A DNA stretch of 64,000 nt from an uncultured Tenacibaculum sp. (GTDB lineage Bacteria; Bacteroidota; Bacteroidia; Flavobacteriales; Flavobacteriaceae): positions 310,001 to 374,000 of the forward strand of contig CANLMR010000001.1 of NCBI GenBank assembly GCA_947492185.1. The letters run 5' to 3'. The position numbers were made by a program, and so were the translations under genes. A model generated the notes under the pieces. The model was given only the letters and a program-made list of their open reading frames with translations, was not told where the DNA came from and did no database searches. This document shows positions 35,994 to 44,282 of the stretch, in pieces; the first letter of the stretch is position 1; the number at the start of each line of letters is the position of its first letter.

Positions 35994-37535
35994 ATGGCAG
36001 ATTTTGGTATTCAAAAAGCATTACAAACCTTAGGGTTAAATGAAATAAATGAAGGAACTTCAACAGGTTCAAAGTGGTTTTCTAACGGAGAAATTATAGA
36101 AAGTTACTCTCCTGTAGATGGTAAATTAATCGGAAAAGTAAAAGCAACTACAAAAGATGATTACGAAAGTGCGATGAAAGCTGCAACAGAAGCTTTTAAA
36201 ACATGGAGAATTTTACCTGCTCCACAAAGAGGAGAAATTGTACGTCAGTTTGGTGAAAAATTAAGAGAAAAGAAAGAAGCTTTAGGAAAATTAGTTTCTT
36301 ATGAAATGGGAAAAAGTTACCAAGAAGGTTTAGGAGAAGTTCAAGAAATGATTGACATCTGTGATTTTGCTGTTGGTTTATCTCGTCAATTACATGGTTT
36401 AACAATGCATTCTGAAAGACCAGGTCATAGAATGTACGAGCAGTATCACCCATTAGGTGTTGTAGGAATTATTTCTGCATTTAACTTTCCAGTAGCTGTT
36501 TGGGCATGGAATACTGCTTTAGCATGGATTTGTGGAGATGTATGTGTATGGAAACCATCAGAAAAAACACCTTTATGTGGTGTAGCTTGCCAGAATATTA
36601 TTGCAGAAGTATTAAAAGAAAATGATTTACCAGAAGGAATTTCTTGTTTAGTAAATGGTGATTTTGCTGTTGGAGAATACATTTCTAAAGATACTAGAGT
36701 TCCTTTAGTATCTGCAACTGGATCTACTCGTATGGGTAAAATTGTTGCGAAAGAAGTTGCTGGTCGTTTAGGTAAGAGTTTATTAGAGTTAGGAGGAAAT
36801 AATGCAATTATTGTTACTCCAGATGCAGACATTAAAATGACTGTTATTGGAGCTGTATTTGGAGCTGTTGGTACCGCTGGGCAACGTTGTACTTCTACAC
36901 GTAGATTAATTGTTCATGAGTCTATGTATGATAAAGTGAAAAACGCTTTAGTTGATGCATACAAACAATTACGTATTGGTAACCCATTAGATGAAAACAA
37001 CCATGTTGGTCCTTTAATAGATACACAAGCTGTTGAAATGTACAAAAACGCTTTAGAGAAAGTTGTTGCTGAAGGAGGAAACATTATTGTTGAAGGTGGT
37101 GTATTAGAAGGAGAAGGATATGAAAGTGGATGCTACGTAAAACCAGCTATTGCTGAAGCAGGAAATTACTATGATATTGTACAACACGAAACGTTTGCAC
37201 CTGTATTATATTTATTAAAATATACTGGAGATGTTGAAAATGCTATTGCTTTACAAAATGGTGTTGCTCAAGGTTTATCATCTGCAATCATGACAAATAA
37301 CTTACGTGAAGCTGAACGTTTTTTATCTCATGGAGGTTCTGACTGTGGAATTGCTAATGTAAACATTGGTACTTCTGGTGCTGAAATTGGTGGTGCTTTT
37401 GGTGGTGAAAAAGAAACTGGTGGAGGAAGAGAATCAGGTTCTGATGCTTGGAAGATTTACATGCGTCGTCAAACAAATACGATTAACTATACGACTGAGT
37501 TACCTTTAGCACAAGGAATTAAATTTGATTTATAA
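35994..37535 (+). CDS. Aldehyde dehydrogenase, ALDH7/alpha-aminoadipic semialdehyde type
   Basis: I start at ATG 35994 (MADFGIQKALQTLGL), giving 513 residues; the longer frame has no support. The NAD-binding region contains IISAFNFPVAVWAWNTAL and GSTRMGKIVAKEVAGRLG, the glutamate lies in ELGGNNAIIV, and the catalytic Cys is in GTAGQRCTSTRR. These match ALDH7 (antiquitin), which oxidises alpha-aminoadipic semialdehyde in lysine degradation. A glutaryl-CoA dehydrogenase gene at 55.8 kb could act later in the same broad catabolic route. Confidence 0.9.
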   Translation: MADFGIQKALQTLGLNEINEGTSTGSKWFSNGEIIESYSPVDGKLIGKVKATTKDDYESAMKAATEAFKTWRILPAPQRGEIVRQFGEKLREKKEALGKLVSYEMGKSYQEGLGEVQEMIDICDFAVGLSRQLHGLTMHSERPGHRMYEQYHPLGVVGIISAFNFPVAVWAWNTALAWICGDVCVWKPSEKTPLCGVACQNIIAEVLKENDLPEGISCLVNGDFAVGEYISKDTRVPLVSATGSTRMGKIVAKEVAGRLGKSLLELGGNNAIIVTPDADIKMTVIGAVFGAVGTAGQRCTSTRRLIVHESMYDKVKNALVDAYKQLRIGNPLDENNHVGPLIDTQAVEMYKNALEKVVAEGGNIIVEGGVLEGEGYESGCYVKPAIAEAGNYYDIVQHETFAPVLYLLKYTGDVENAIALQNGVAQGLSSAIMTNNLREAERFLSHGGSDCGIANVNIGTSGAEIGGAFGGEKETGGGRESGSDAWKIYMRRQTNTINYTTELPLAQGIKFDL

Positions 37536-37564
37536 TAGTTGTATAAATAGTAAATAAAAAAAGA

Positions 37565-37591
37565 AGCCGCGATTAAGCGGCTCTTTTTTTT
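37565..37591 (+). terminator. ALDH gene terminator
   Basis: AGCCGC GATTAA GCGGCT followed by a T-run is a GC-rich hairpin 30 nt after the stop. Confidence 0.88.
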
Positions 37592-37803
37592 GTTCACAGT
37601 CCCCCCGAACTATAAACGTAAAATCTAAATGAAACTTTTTTAGTTATACCTTAAAGATATAAGGGTTTTTCGGTTTAAAATTTAAATATCGATGAACGGT
37701 AGCTTTAAAAAGGTGATTTAATACATGTTTAAGTTAATTAACATAGGTTAACACCTAAAAAAGATTTAAAAGGGTATTACGTATAATTTTGTTGCTTTTG
37801 GGT

Positions 37804-37811
37804 TAGATTTG
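37804..37811 (+). promoter_or_regulatory. -7 promoter box of pth
   Basis: TAGATTTG fits TAnnTTTG and lies 18 nt before the ATG chosen for pth. That supports the start at 37830 rather than an earlier one. Confidence 0.5.
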
Positions 37812-37829
37812 CATCTGAAATTTATAACA

Positions 37830-38459
37830 ATGGGTATTCTTACATTTTTTGATAAGCTATTTGGAGGTAAAAAAGAAACACAAGAAGAAATCATGAAAAA
37901 GTTTTTAATAGTAGGTTTAGGAAATATTGGAACTAAATATGACAACACACGTCATAATATCGGTTTTAAAATTGTAGATGCTTTAGTTAAAGAGTATGAA
38001 GAGTCGTTTTCTACTGAAAAATTAGGAGATCTTTCAAAACTTAAAATTAAAGGAAAAACTGTTTTTGTATTAAAACCGAACACCTATATGAATTTAAGCG
38101 GAAAAGCTGTTTTGTATTGGATGAAGAAAGAGAATATTCGTATTGAAAACGTATTAGTTATTACCGACGATTTGAATATTGATTTCGGAAAAGTTCGAAT
38201 TAAAGGTAGAGGTAGTGCAGGTGGACATAATGGTTTAAAAGATATTCAGGACAAGTTAAATACAGGTTCATATCCGCGTTTTAGATTTGGAGTAGGTTCA
38301 GATTATCGTAAAGGAGGACAAGTAGACTTTGTGTTAGGTGAATGGAGTGATGAAGAAGAAAGTGTTTTGATTGAAAGAATTCCAACTAGTATAAAGGCTA
38401 TTGAATCTTTTGTAAACGCTGGTTTAGCAAATACAATGAATACGTTTAATGGTAAGTAA
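37830..38459 (+). CDS. pth: Peptidyl-tRNA hydrolase
   Basis: This 209-residue enzyme cleaves peptidyl-tRNA released by stalled ribosomes. The catalytic domain starts at KKFLIVGLGNIGTKYDNTRH, with the active-site His in NTRHNIG, followed by KPNTYMNLSGKAV and GSAGGHNGLKDIQDKLNT. The start at MGILTFFDKLFGGKK adds an N-terminal extension of about 20 residues before the domain, which flavobacterial Pth proteins often carry. An internal ATG at MKKFLIV is the alternative. Confidence 0.95.
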   Translation: MGILTFFDKLFGGKKETQEEIMKKFLIVGLGNIGTKYDNTRHNIGFKIVDALVKEYEESFSTEKLGDLSKLKIKGKTVFVLKPNTYMNLSGKAVLYWMKKENIRIENVLVITDDLNIDFGKVRIKGRGSAGGHNGLKDIQDKLNTGSYPRFRFGVGSDYRKGGQVDFVLGEWSDEEESVLIERIPTSIKAIESFVNAGLANTMNTFNGK

Positions 38460-38480
38460 GCAAGATTATTATCTAATTAA

Positions 38481-38933
38481 TTACAAATTATCACTAGCAT
38501 ACCACTCTGCATAACTGGTATCTGTTTCCTGAAGTTTTATAGAATGAAGTCTAATATTATCAGGTAATCTAGCATTAATTTTTTTAGCAAAATCTATTAC
38601 CATCATTTCACTTGTAGGTTGATAATCAACTAAAATAACATCATGACCTCTATCTTTTAGCTCTTTAGCAAGTTCTATATGTGGAGTGTTTTTGTTGAAT
38701 ACTGTTGCGTGATCAAAAATATCAACAATTTCTTCTTTCACTATTTTTTTTAAATCACCAAAATCTATTACCATTCCGTACTTTACATTAGAAGTATCAG
38801 ATATTGGCATGCCTACAACTGTAACGGAAAGTTTGTAACTATGCCCATGAACATTTTTACACTTACCATCATAACCATATAAGGCATGGCCTGTTTCAAA
38901 ATTAAATTGCTTTGTAATTCTAATAGTACTCAT
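38481..38933 (-). CDS. queD: 6-carboxytetrahydropterin synthase QueD-like
   Basis: This 150-residue protein has the PTPS/QueD fold. Zinc-ligand histidines are in FETGHALYG and NVHGHSYKL, the latter preceded by the catalytic Cys in GKCKNVHGHS. DFGDLKKIV, FDHATVFN and SIKLQETDTSYAEWY complete the signature. QueD makes 6-carboxy-tetrahydropterin in the queuosine pathway; a true 6-pyruvoyl-tetrahydropterin synthase role is less likely but cannot be excluded. A single gene, no que neighbours. Confidence 0.88.
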   Translation of the reverse strand: MSTIRITKQFNFETGHALYGYDGKCKNVHGHSYKLSVTVVGMPISDTSNVKYGMVIDFGDLKKIVKEEIVDIFDHATVFNKNTPHIELAKELKDRGHDVILVDYQPTSEMMVIDFAKKINARLPDNIRLHSIKLQETDTSYAEWYASDNL

Positions 38934-39020
38934 AATAGTGCGTAAAAGTATATAAAATAGTAATACAGTACATTATCATCAGTAAATAATTGAATCTAAA
39001 AAAAGAGAGTGTCTAACTAA

Positions 39021-39101
39021 TTATCTTCTATTTCTATTTTTATTATAGAAATATACGACGACTAACGCGACTGCTAATACAAGAAATAAATATTGATCCA
39101 T
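39021..39101 (-). CDS. Putative 26-residue single-span membrane peptide
   Basis: A short frame encodes MDQYLFLVLAVALVVVYF, a transmembrane helix, followed by the basic tail YNKNRNRR. The composition is typical of small membrane proteins, and its ATG lies 20-odd nt before the end of the acetyltransferase reading frame on the same strand. It has no other support, so this is a candidate only. Confidence 0.35.
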   Translation of the reverse strand: MDQYLFLVLAVALVVVYFYNKNRNRR

Positions 39102-39106
39102 TTTAT

Positions 39107-39559
39107 TTAGTTTAATTTTTTTTCAAAACAAAGACTTTCTTCTATCCCTGCATATTGACCATAGTTTTCTATTAATGTATAATTATTCTTTTTATACAAA
39201 TGAATAGCTTCAACCTGTCGAATTCCGGTTTCTAAAATACATCTTTCAGAAGAAAGTTCAATAGCCCATTTTTCAAGTTCAACTAAAATTTTTGATGCCA
39301 TTCCTTTTCCTCTAGATTTTTCTGAAGTAAACATCCTTTTAATTTCCATGGTTTTGGCATCAAATTGTTTTATCGCACCACAAGCAACAGGAATAGTATC
39401 AATATAGCCAACAATAACAAACTTAATATTGTCTAAGGCATTGTACTGATTGTAAAACTGATGATCATCACCATCAGTAATAGCTAAAAAAGCATCGAGT
39501 TGTTTTACCAACTCAATAAAGTCTTTATTCTTAGAATCTGTTCGTATTAAAGAGATCAC
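39107..39559 (-). CDS. GNAT-family N-acetyltransferase
   Basis: This 150-residue protein has the GNAT core MEIKRMFTSEKSRGKGMASK at about 91-110, with the acetyl-CoA loop, and the closing AIHLYKKNNYTLIENYGQYA. The early segment FIELVKQLDAFLAITDGDDH is usual for a PaiA/YhbS-like flavobacterial group. Its start overlaps the enoyl-CoA hydratase stop by 4 nt, so the genes form an operon. Confidence 0.83.
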   Translation of the reverse strand: MISLIRTDSKNKDFIELVKQLDAFLAITDGDDHQFYNQYNALDNIKFVIVGYIDTIPVACGAIKQFDAKTMEIKRMFTSEKSRGKGMASKILVELEKWAIELSSERCILETGIRQVEAIHLYKKNNYTLIENYGQYAGIEESLCFEKKLN

Positions 39560-40326
39560 TTTTTAAATTTTGCTAAGGCATTTTTAGTGAATTCAGAAAG
39601 TACTAGTTTACCAGAAGTTTCGGCTCGGTCAATTAGTAAAGTATCCCAGTTTTCTGTTCCTAACCATAAAGCTTTTTTCATTTCATCTAAAGCTTCAGGA
39701 TTGTAAGAAGCTAGCTTTTCAGCTAATAATTCTACTTCTGTATCTAATTCAGAAATTGACTCAAATATACGTGCGTATAATCCTTTATCTTTTGCCCAAT
39801 ATGCATTTTTCCAGCTCGTTGCGTCTAATGTTAATTCTGCTAATCCGCTTACACCAACTTTACGTTCTACAGCCGGAGCAATTACAAAAGGTCCAATTCC
39901 AATAGTTAATTCAGAAAGTTTAATTGAAGCCGCTTCTGTTGCTAATACATAATCACAAGCACCAGCTAAACCAACACCACCACCTACAACTTTTCCTTGT
40001 ACACGACCAATAACTAGTTTTGAACATTTACGCATTGCGTTGATAACATTAGCGAATCCAGAAAAGAAAGCTTTTCCATCTTCTAAATTATCAATTGCCA
40101 CCAATTCATCAAAAGAAGCTCCGGCGCAAAAAGCGCGTTCCCCTTCAGATTTTAAAACGATAACAGAAACGTTAGTGTCATCAGAAAGCTTATCAAATTC
40201 TTTAGCTAATCTATCTAATAATTCACTTGGAAATGAATTACTTGCTGGATGTCCAAATTCAATAGTTGCTACTTTATTATCAATTTTGGTATATAAACTC
40301 CCGTTGGATCTTGTTGTTGTAGTCAT
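39556..40326 (-). CDS. Enoyl-CoA hydratase/isomerase family protein
   Basis: This 256-residue crotonase-fold protein has the oxyanion-hole segments ERAFCAGASFDELVAI at about 67-82 and VQGKVVGGGVGLAGACDYVL at about 114-133. The catalytic Glu of classical hydratases would fall in KLSELTIGIGPFVIAP; an acidic residue (Glu in LSELTIG) is close to it. It probably acts on a branched-chain or fatty acyl-CoA intermediate. It is followed by an overlapping acetyltransferase gene. Confidence 0.87.
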   Translation of the reverse strand: MTTTTRSNGSLYTKIDNKVATIEFGHPASNSFPSELLDRLAKEFDKLSDDTNVSVIVLKSEGERAFCAGASFDELVAIDNLEDGKAFFSGFANVINAMRKCSKLVIGRVQGKVVGGGVGLAGACDYVLATEAASIKLSELTIGIGPFVIAPAVERKVGVSGLAELTLDATSWKNAYWAKDKGLYARIFESISELDTEVELLAEKLASYNPEALDEMKKALWLGTENWDTLLIDRAETSGKLVLSEFTKNALAKFKK

Positions 40327-40346
40327 TATTTAGGTTAATTTTTTTT

Positions 40347-40437
40347 GTCATACTGTCCCGAAATTTCGGGAGTTTCTGTATCTCAAACTAATTCTGCTAA
40401 TTTTAAATGAGACCCTGAAATAAATTCAGGGTGACGG
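40347..40437. repeat. REP-like repeats
   Basis: Two hairpin modules occupy the gap before the acetyltransferase gene. The first is GTCATACTGTCCCGAAATTT followed by CGGGAG, whose CCCGAAATTTCGGG core is a perfect palindrome that recurs at 47.67 kb. The second is GAGACCCTGAAATAAATTCA followed by GGGTGACGG, an inverted CCTGAA..TTCAGG. Confidence 0.75.
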
Positions 40438-40480
40438 AATTTCATTCAAAAATAGTGGTAATTTTAATCTTTGAGAAATT

Positions 40481-40936
40481 ATGAATCATCAAAACATAAA
40501 AATTAAGACAATTCAAGGAATTCCAAGTAAAGAAGCATTGGATGATCTATTGAAGTTGTATACTTCTGTTTTTGAAGATGCAAAAGTCGAATTTTTTATG
40601 GATAGGATTTTAACTAAAGAAGATGTAGTTTCAATAATTGCTTATAAAAATGAAGTTCCAGTTGGATTTAAAATTGGGTATTTATACAACGAAAGTACTT
40701 TTTACAGTTGGGTTGGAGGTGTTTTATTGAACAATAGAAAAGAAGGAATTGCTAGACAACTAGCAGCAACTCAAGAATCAATTGCAAAAGAAAAAGGATA
40801 TACCAAATTAAGAACAAAATCTATGAATCGATTTAAGCCTATGTTGATTTTAAATCTTAAGAATGGATTTGATATTATTCAAGTGTATACCAATGAAAAA
40901 GGACAACAAAAGATTGTTTTTGAGAAGGAGATTTAA
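40481..40936 (+). CDS. GNAT-family N-acetyltransferase
   Basis: This 151-residue protein carries SWVGGVLLNNRKEGIARQLA at about 75-94, a GNAT strand 4 and acetyl-CoA loop, and MLILNLKNGFDIIQVYTNEK at the end. DDLLKLYTSVFEDAKVEFFM is the N-terminal helix region. The substrate is unknown. Its 3' end overlaps that of the convergent lipoprotein gene by 4 nt. Confidence 0.78.
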   Translation: MNHQNIKIKTIQGIPSKEALDDLLKLYTSVFEDAKVEFFMDRILTKEDVVSIIAYKNEVPVGFKIGYLYNESTFYSWVGGVLLNNRKEGIARQLAATQESIAKEKGYTKLRTKSMNRFKPMLILNLKNGFDIIQVYTNEKGQQKIVFEKEI

Positions 40937-41448
40937 TTAATGTTTTTTACTTCTGGATTATTGAAGTATGACAAGTATCTTCGAATTGAATCTTTTTGAA
41001 TTTTATAATAAAACTCCAACTCAAGTGTGTCTTTTCCTTTATTGATATATACTTTATTCTGTTCTAGTTTCAAAAATCTAAACTTATATTTCTCCAGTTC
41101 TTTGTTTAAAATTTTAGTGTCTATTTGTTGATAAAGAATGGAATCAATTTCAGTATGTTTTAATTTATAGGTGTCAATTCTTTGTATATCCACATAATAA
41201 CTAAATCCTTTGGCCACAACTTTTCTCCAATCGTCCGCATAAATTTGATAATATGTTCTTAACCGACCTGAATTTTCTTGTAAATTCCAATAACCACAAC
41301 CGGTATTAATGGTATCACATTTATCTTTAATTAATCTATTAACATTAATATCAAACTGATCATCAAAAGGGTTATAATTTGGCGCTTCTTTACAGCCTAT
41401 AAAATATAGTAAGCTTATGCTAAGTAGTATCTTAGTAGAAATCTTCAT
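40933..41448 (-). CDS. Hypothetical lipoprotein
   Basis: This 171-residue protein has a signal peptide with lipobox LYFIGC (Cys19). The mature part is a mix of charged helices and strands (INTGCGYWNLQENSGRLRTY, YKFRFLKLEQNKVYINKGKD) with an internal Cys pair CDTINTGC. I do not recognise the family. It follows the MATE gene by 17 nt on the same strand and may be cotranscribed. Confidence 0.6.
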   Translation of the reverse strand: MKISTKILLSISLLYFIGCKEAPNYNPFDDQFDINVNRLIKDKCDTINTGCGYWNLQENSGRLRTYYQIYADDWRKVVAKGFSYYVDIQRIDTYKLKHTEIDSILYQQIDTKILNKELEKYKFRFLKLEQNKVYINKGKDTLELEFYYKIQKDSIRRYLSYFNNPEVKNIN

Positions 41449-41465
41449 AGTTTTTTACTTCCAAA

Positions 41466-42800
41466 TTACTCATTTTTAGCCAATGCTAAAAACTTCTTTC
41501 GAAATACAATAATTAAAGGTAAACCACGAGCTATGATCCAAGCAAAGAAAGCAATCCATATTGCATATAATTTGTAATCTAAAGAGTCAAAAAACAGAAG
41601 TGTAGGAATGAAGATTATTCCAGTTGTTACTAAAAGTAAATTACGCAGATATTTCATCTCTCCCATTCCTTTGAACATGCCGTCGTAAATAAAGGCTAAT
41701 GAGCAAAAAGGTTGCATAAGTAATATAATCCAAAATGATGTATAGAACGTATCCAAAACTTCTTTTTCTTGTGTAAATAATCTTCCAATAGGCTCATACA
41801 ACACAAAGCCGATAATAGCCATAACTACTCCTAAAGAAAAACCGTACAAAATTAATCTATTTCCTAATTCTACTAGAGTTTTATAAGCTTTAGCTCCAAG
41901 TAATTTTCCTGATAAAATATTTCCAGCAGAAGAATATCCATCAATTATAAATGCTCCCATTAGCCAAAGATTTAGCCCAATAGTGTAAGCCGCAATATAT
42001 TCGTTTCCATAATCAGTAGCATACGATGTACCGAAATATAAAGCAGTATTTAAAGCAATGGTTCTTACAAATAAGTTTAATACCATTGTAACAAAACGAG
42101 GAATTTCTTTGTGAAATGGCATTTGAAATTTCAATGAAATGTTCGTTTTTTTATACAGTAAAATCAACGAGATTACAGCCATAATAATTTGTGCAATTAC
42201 ACTTGCATAAGCTGCTCCTTGTATATGCATTGTAGGAACGTAACCTTCTATTCCGTATACTAAAACAATATCTAAAACAATATTTACTACCGTTCCTATA
42301 ATGGCAATTATCATTGGATAATAAGTGTTTTGCAATCCTCTAAAGGTTCCGTAAACAGCTATGGTAAACAAGGTAAACGGAAATCCAAAAACTCTGATTT
42401 TATAATAGTCAACCGAATACTCTAAAACCTGACCAGAGGCGTTGTAAAACTCAAAAATTTCTTGGGCAAACGGATAAGTCAATACTAGAATTACAATACT
42501 CGCCAAAACAATAATTACTGTAGCTTGTGCGGGTAATGTTTTAATATCATCTAATTTTTGTGCGCCAACATATTGAGATACAATAGATGAAATTCCGCTA
42601 CGAGTTTGACCGAAAACCCAAATCAACATTGATAAAAAAGCACCAACAATTCCAATAGCAGCAATACTTTCAGTTGCATTTTGGTCAATATTTCCAACAA
42701 TGGCTAAATCTGTAGTAGAAAGTAAAGGTTCTGCAACACCAGTAATTAATGCAGGAATCGCTAATTTATTAATATATTTAAAACTGATATTGTGTTGCAT
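41466..42800 (-). CDS. MATE-family efflux transporter (DinF-like)
   Basis: I start at the ATG giving MQHNISFKYINKLAIPALIT, 444 residues. The protein has 12 hydrophobic segments in two related halves. PALITGVAEPLLSTTDLAIVG is the signature of DinF-type MATE proteins (quoted to the first 20: PALITGVAEPLLSTTDLAIV). It should export drugs or cationic compounds using an ion gradient. It is divergent from the T2SSG-like gene by 24 nt. Confidence 0.9.
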   Translation of the reverse strand: MQHNISFKYINKLAIPALITGVAEPLLSTTDLAIVGNIDQNATESIAAIGIVGAFLSMLIWVFGQTRSGISSIVSQYVGAQKLDDIKTLPAQATVIIVLASIVILVLTYPFAQEIFEFYNASGQVLEYSVDYYKIRVFGFPFTLFTIAVYGTFRGLQNTYYPMIIAIIGTVVNIVLDIVLVYGIEGYVPTMHIQGAAYASVIAQIIMAVISLILLYKKTNISLKFQMPFHKEIPRFVTMVLNLFVRTIALNTALYFGTSYATDYGNEYIAAYTIGLNLWLMGAFIIDGYSSAGNILSGKLLGAKAYKTLVELGNRLILYGFSLGVVMAIIGFVLYEPIGRLFTQEKEVLDTFYTSFWIILLMQPFCSLAFIYDGMFKGMGEMKYLRNLLLVTTGIIFIPTLLFFDSLDYKLYAIWIAFFAWIIARGLPLIIVFRKKFLALAKNE

Positions 42801-42824
42801 AACAATCAACAAAAATAGCTATTA

Positions 42825-43319
42825 TTGAAGTTGAAAAATGAAATTGTAATAAAATGTTTTTATGCTAGTATCCTTGATTTTTTTGGTACCATTGGCTTAG
42901 AGATTCAAGAGTTTTTCTTTAGGAGAAAACGAGAAAAAAGAAGAAAATTTGAAAAAGAAAACAACTTACCTAAAAAGAGAATGATATCTCCTTATCAAAG
43001 ATATTTTGTTTTGCTAGTTCTTCTATTTATAATTTCAGCCTTATTGAGAATTGTCGTTTTCCCAACAAGAGGAATTGATAATAAAAATTCAGAAAAAGTT
43101 GAAAAAATCAAAGAATTATTAGAAAGAGAAAAAGATGTATTTGGAAGTTATCCAACAAAACTTGAAACTATTAAAAGAGGAAATCCGTTACGTGAAAATT
43201 TACTTCTAGATGCTTGGGGAACCAATTTTAAATATCAAATAAAGGAAAACTCTTATATTTTAATTTCTGCCGGAAAAGATAAAAAGTTTGACACCAAAGA
43301 TGATTTAAAACTCAATTAG
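42825..43319 (+). CDS. Single-span membrane protein with T2SS GspG-like C-terminal domain
   Basis: This 164-residue frame starts at a TTG; a second TTG two codons on is also possible, and there is no early ATG. A very basic segment (FFRRKREKRRKFEKENN) precedes one transmembrane helix at about 59-75 (YFVLLVLLFIISALLRIVVF). The periplasmic part holds EREKDVFGSYPTKLETIKRG and DAWGTNFKYQ with YILISAGKDKKFDTKDD, the C-terminal pattern of pseudopilin GspG. It lacks a prepilin peptidase site, so it is not a normal pseudopilin. Confidence 0.65.
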   Translation: MKLKNEIVIKCFYASILDFFGTIGLEIQEFFFRRKREKRRKFEKENNLPKKRMISPYQRYFVLLVLLFIISALLRIVVFPTRGIDNKNSEKVEKIKELLEREKDVFGSYPTKLETIKRGNPLRENLLLDAWGTNFKYQIKENSYILISAGKDKKFDTKDDLKLN

Positions 43320-43693
43320 GCACAATTACCACACTTTCCTGTTAAAAAAACTGTAGCGTTTTCTATGGTATGATTTTCAACTTTAGGAATAGAAACCTCA
43401 ACTGACAAACACGTAACTTTTTTACAGTCTGTACATTGAAAATGAGGATGAATATCGTTATGATGATGAGAAGAACAGCTTGTGCATTTCGCATACCATT
43501 TTATTCCTTCTTTTCCCATAAAAGAATGAACAATACCATCATTTTCAAGACGATCTAAAACTCTATAAACTGTTGTTTTATTCATTTCAGCATTTAGTTG
43601 AGAAACTAAATCAACTGCCGAAATTGCAGAAACTCCAGGTTCAAATAAACTTAATAATCTTTTTACTGCTTTTGTTTTTCTAACGACTCCCAT
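43316..43693 (-). CDS. Fur-family metal-responsive repressor
   Basis: I start at ATG 43693 (MGVVRKTKAVKRLLSLFEPG), giving 125 residues. The winged helix includes AISAVDLVSQLNAEMNKTTV and YRVLDRLENDGIVHSF. The metal-binding half has SSHHHNDIHPHFQCTDCKKV and a second Cys pair in GKCGNC. This is the Fur superfamily, with a Zur-like look because of the structural Cys4 site. It is divergent from a MerC-domain gene, and a palindrome lies between the starts. Confidence 0.85.
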   Translation of the reverse strand: MGVVRKTKAVKRLLSLFEPGVSAISAVDLVSQLNAEMNKTTVYRVLDRLENDGIVHSFMGKEGIKWYAKCTSCSSHHHNDIHPHFQCTDCKKVTCLSVEVSIPKVENHTIENATVFLTGKCGNCA

Positions 43694-43705
43694 AAAACCA
43701 ATAAA

Positions 43706-43718
43706 GCAACTTTGTTGC
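43706..43718. promoter_or_regulatory. Putative Fur/Zur-type operator
   Basis: GCAAC TTT GTTGC is a perfect interrupted palindrome with A/T flanks, 13 nt upstream of the repressor ATG and about 54 nt upstream of the divergent MerC-domain gene. Its place suits autoregulation and shared control. It also shows that a longer repressor frame starting at a TTG inside the palindrome is not real. Confidence 0.5.
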
Positions 43719-43771
43719 AATTAAAAAATTAGTGTACTTTTGCTGTTCAATATACTAAATTAAAAAAATCA

Positions 43772-44173
43772 ATGGTATTGAAGCAAAAATCAGATACTTT
43801 GGGAGCTTTATCAAGCGGTTTATGTTTGGTGCATTGTGCGTTTACTCCGTTTTTATTTGTTATCCAATCTCACGCTGCGTGTTGTAGTCATGAAGAGGTT
43901 CCTTTTTGGTGGAAAAGTATAGATGTATTATTTCTTATAATCTCATTTTTCGCAATTCACAAATCGGTTCAAACTACTTCTAAAAAGTGGATGAAGCATG
44001 CCTTGTGGATTACTTGGTTATCACTTAGTTTAATTATTGTAAACGAACATTTTAATTGGTTTTTCTTAGCGGAAGAAACTATTTATATACCGTCATTAAC
44101 GCTAGTCTTTTTACATATATATAACAGCAAATATTGTCAATGTTCAAATAACACTTGTTGTATAAAAAAATAA
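43772..44173 (+). CDS. MerC-domain membrane protein
   Basis: This 133-residue protein has four hydrophobic segments and the MerC motif SSGLCLVHCAFTPFLFVIQS with its CxxxH-C metal-binding residues near the first helix. AACCSHEEVPFWW and the C-terminal CQCSNNTCC add further cysteines. MerC transports mercury, but in Bacteroidota such genes often pair with a Fur-family repressor, as here, and probably serve zinc or another divalent metal. The pairing supports metal-controlled expression. Confidence 0.85.
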   Translation: MVLKQKSDTLGALSSGLCLVHCAFTPFLFVIQSHAACCSHEEVPFWWKSIDVLFLIISFFAIHKSVQTTSKKWMKHALWITWLSLSLIIVNEHFNWFFLAEETIYIPSLTLVFLHIYNSKYCQCSNNTCCIKK

Positions 44174-44178
44174 ATGGC

Positions 44179-44275
44179 TTTGTAATTCCGAAGAAGTGAA
44201 ACGAATGAAGGAATCTTTAGATTAGGAGTAATAGTAAAGAGATTGCTTCTTTCATTCTTCAATCGCAATGACGTT
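44179..44275. repeat. REP-like repeat
   Basis: TTGTAATTCCGAAGAAGTGA through AGATTGCTTC and CAATCGCAATGACG is a degenerate member of the family at 1037, lying between merC and mutS. It can form a hairpin between GAATGAAGGAATC and GATTGCTTCTTTCATTC. Confidence 0.65.
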
Positions 44276-44282
44276 TGAGAAT

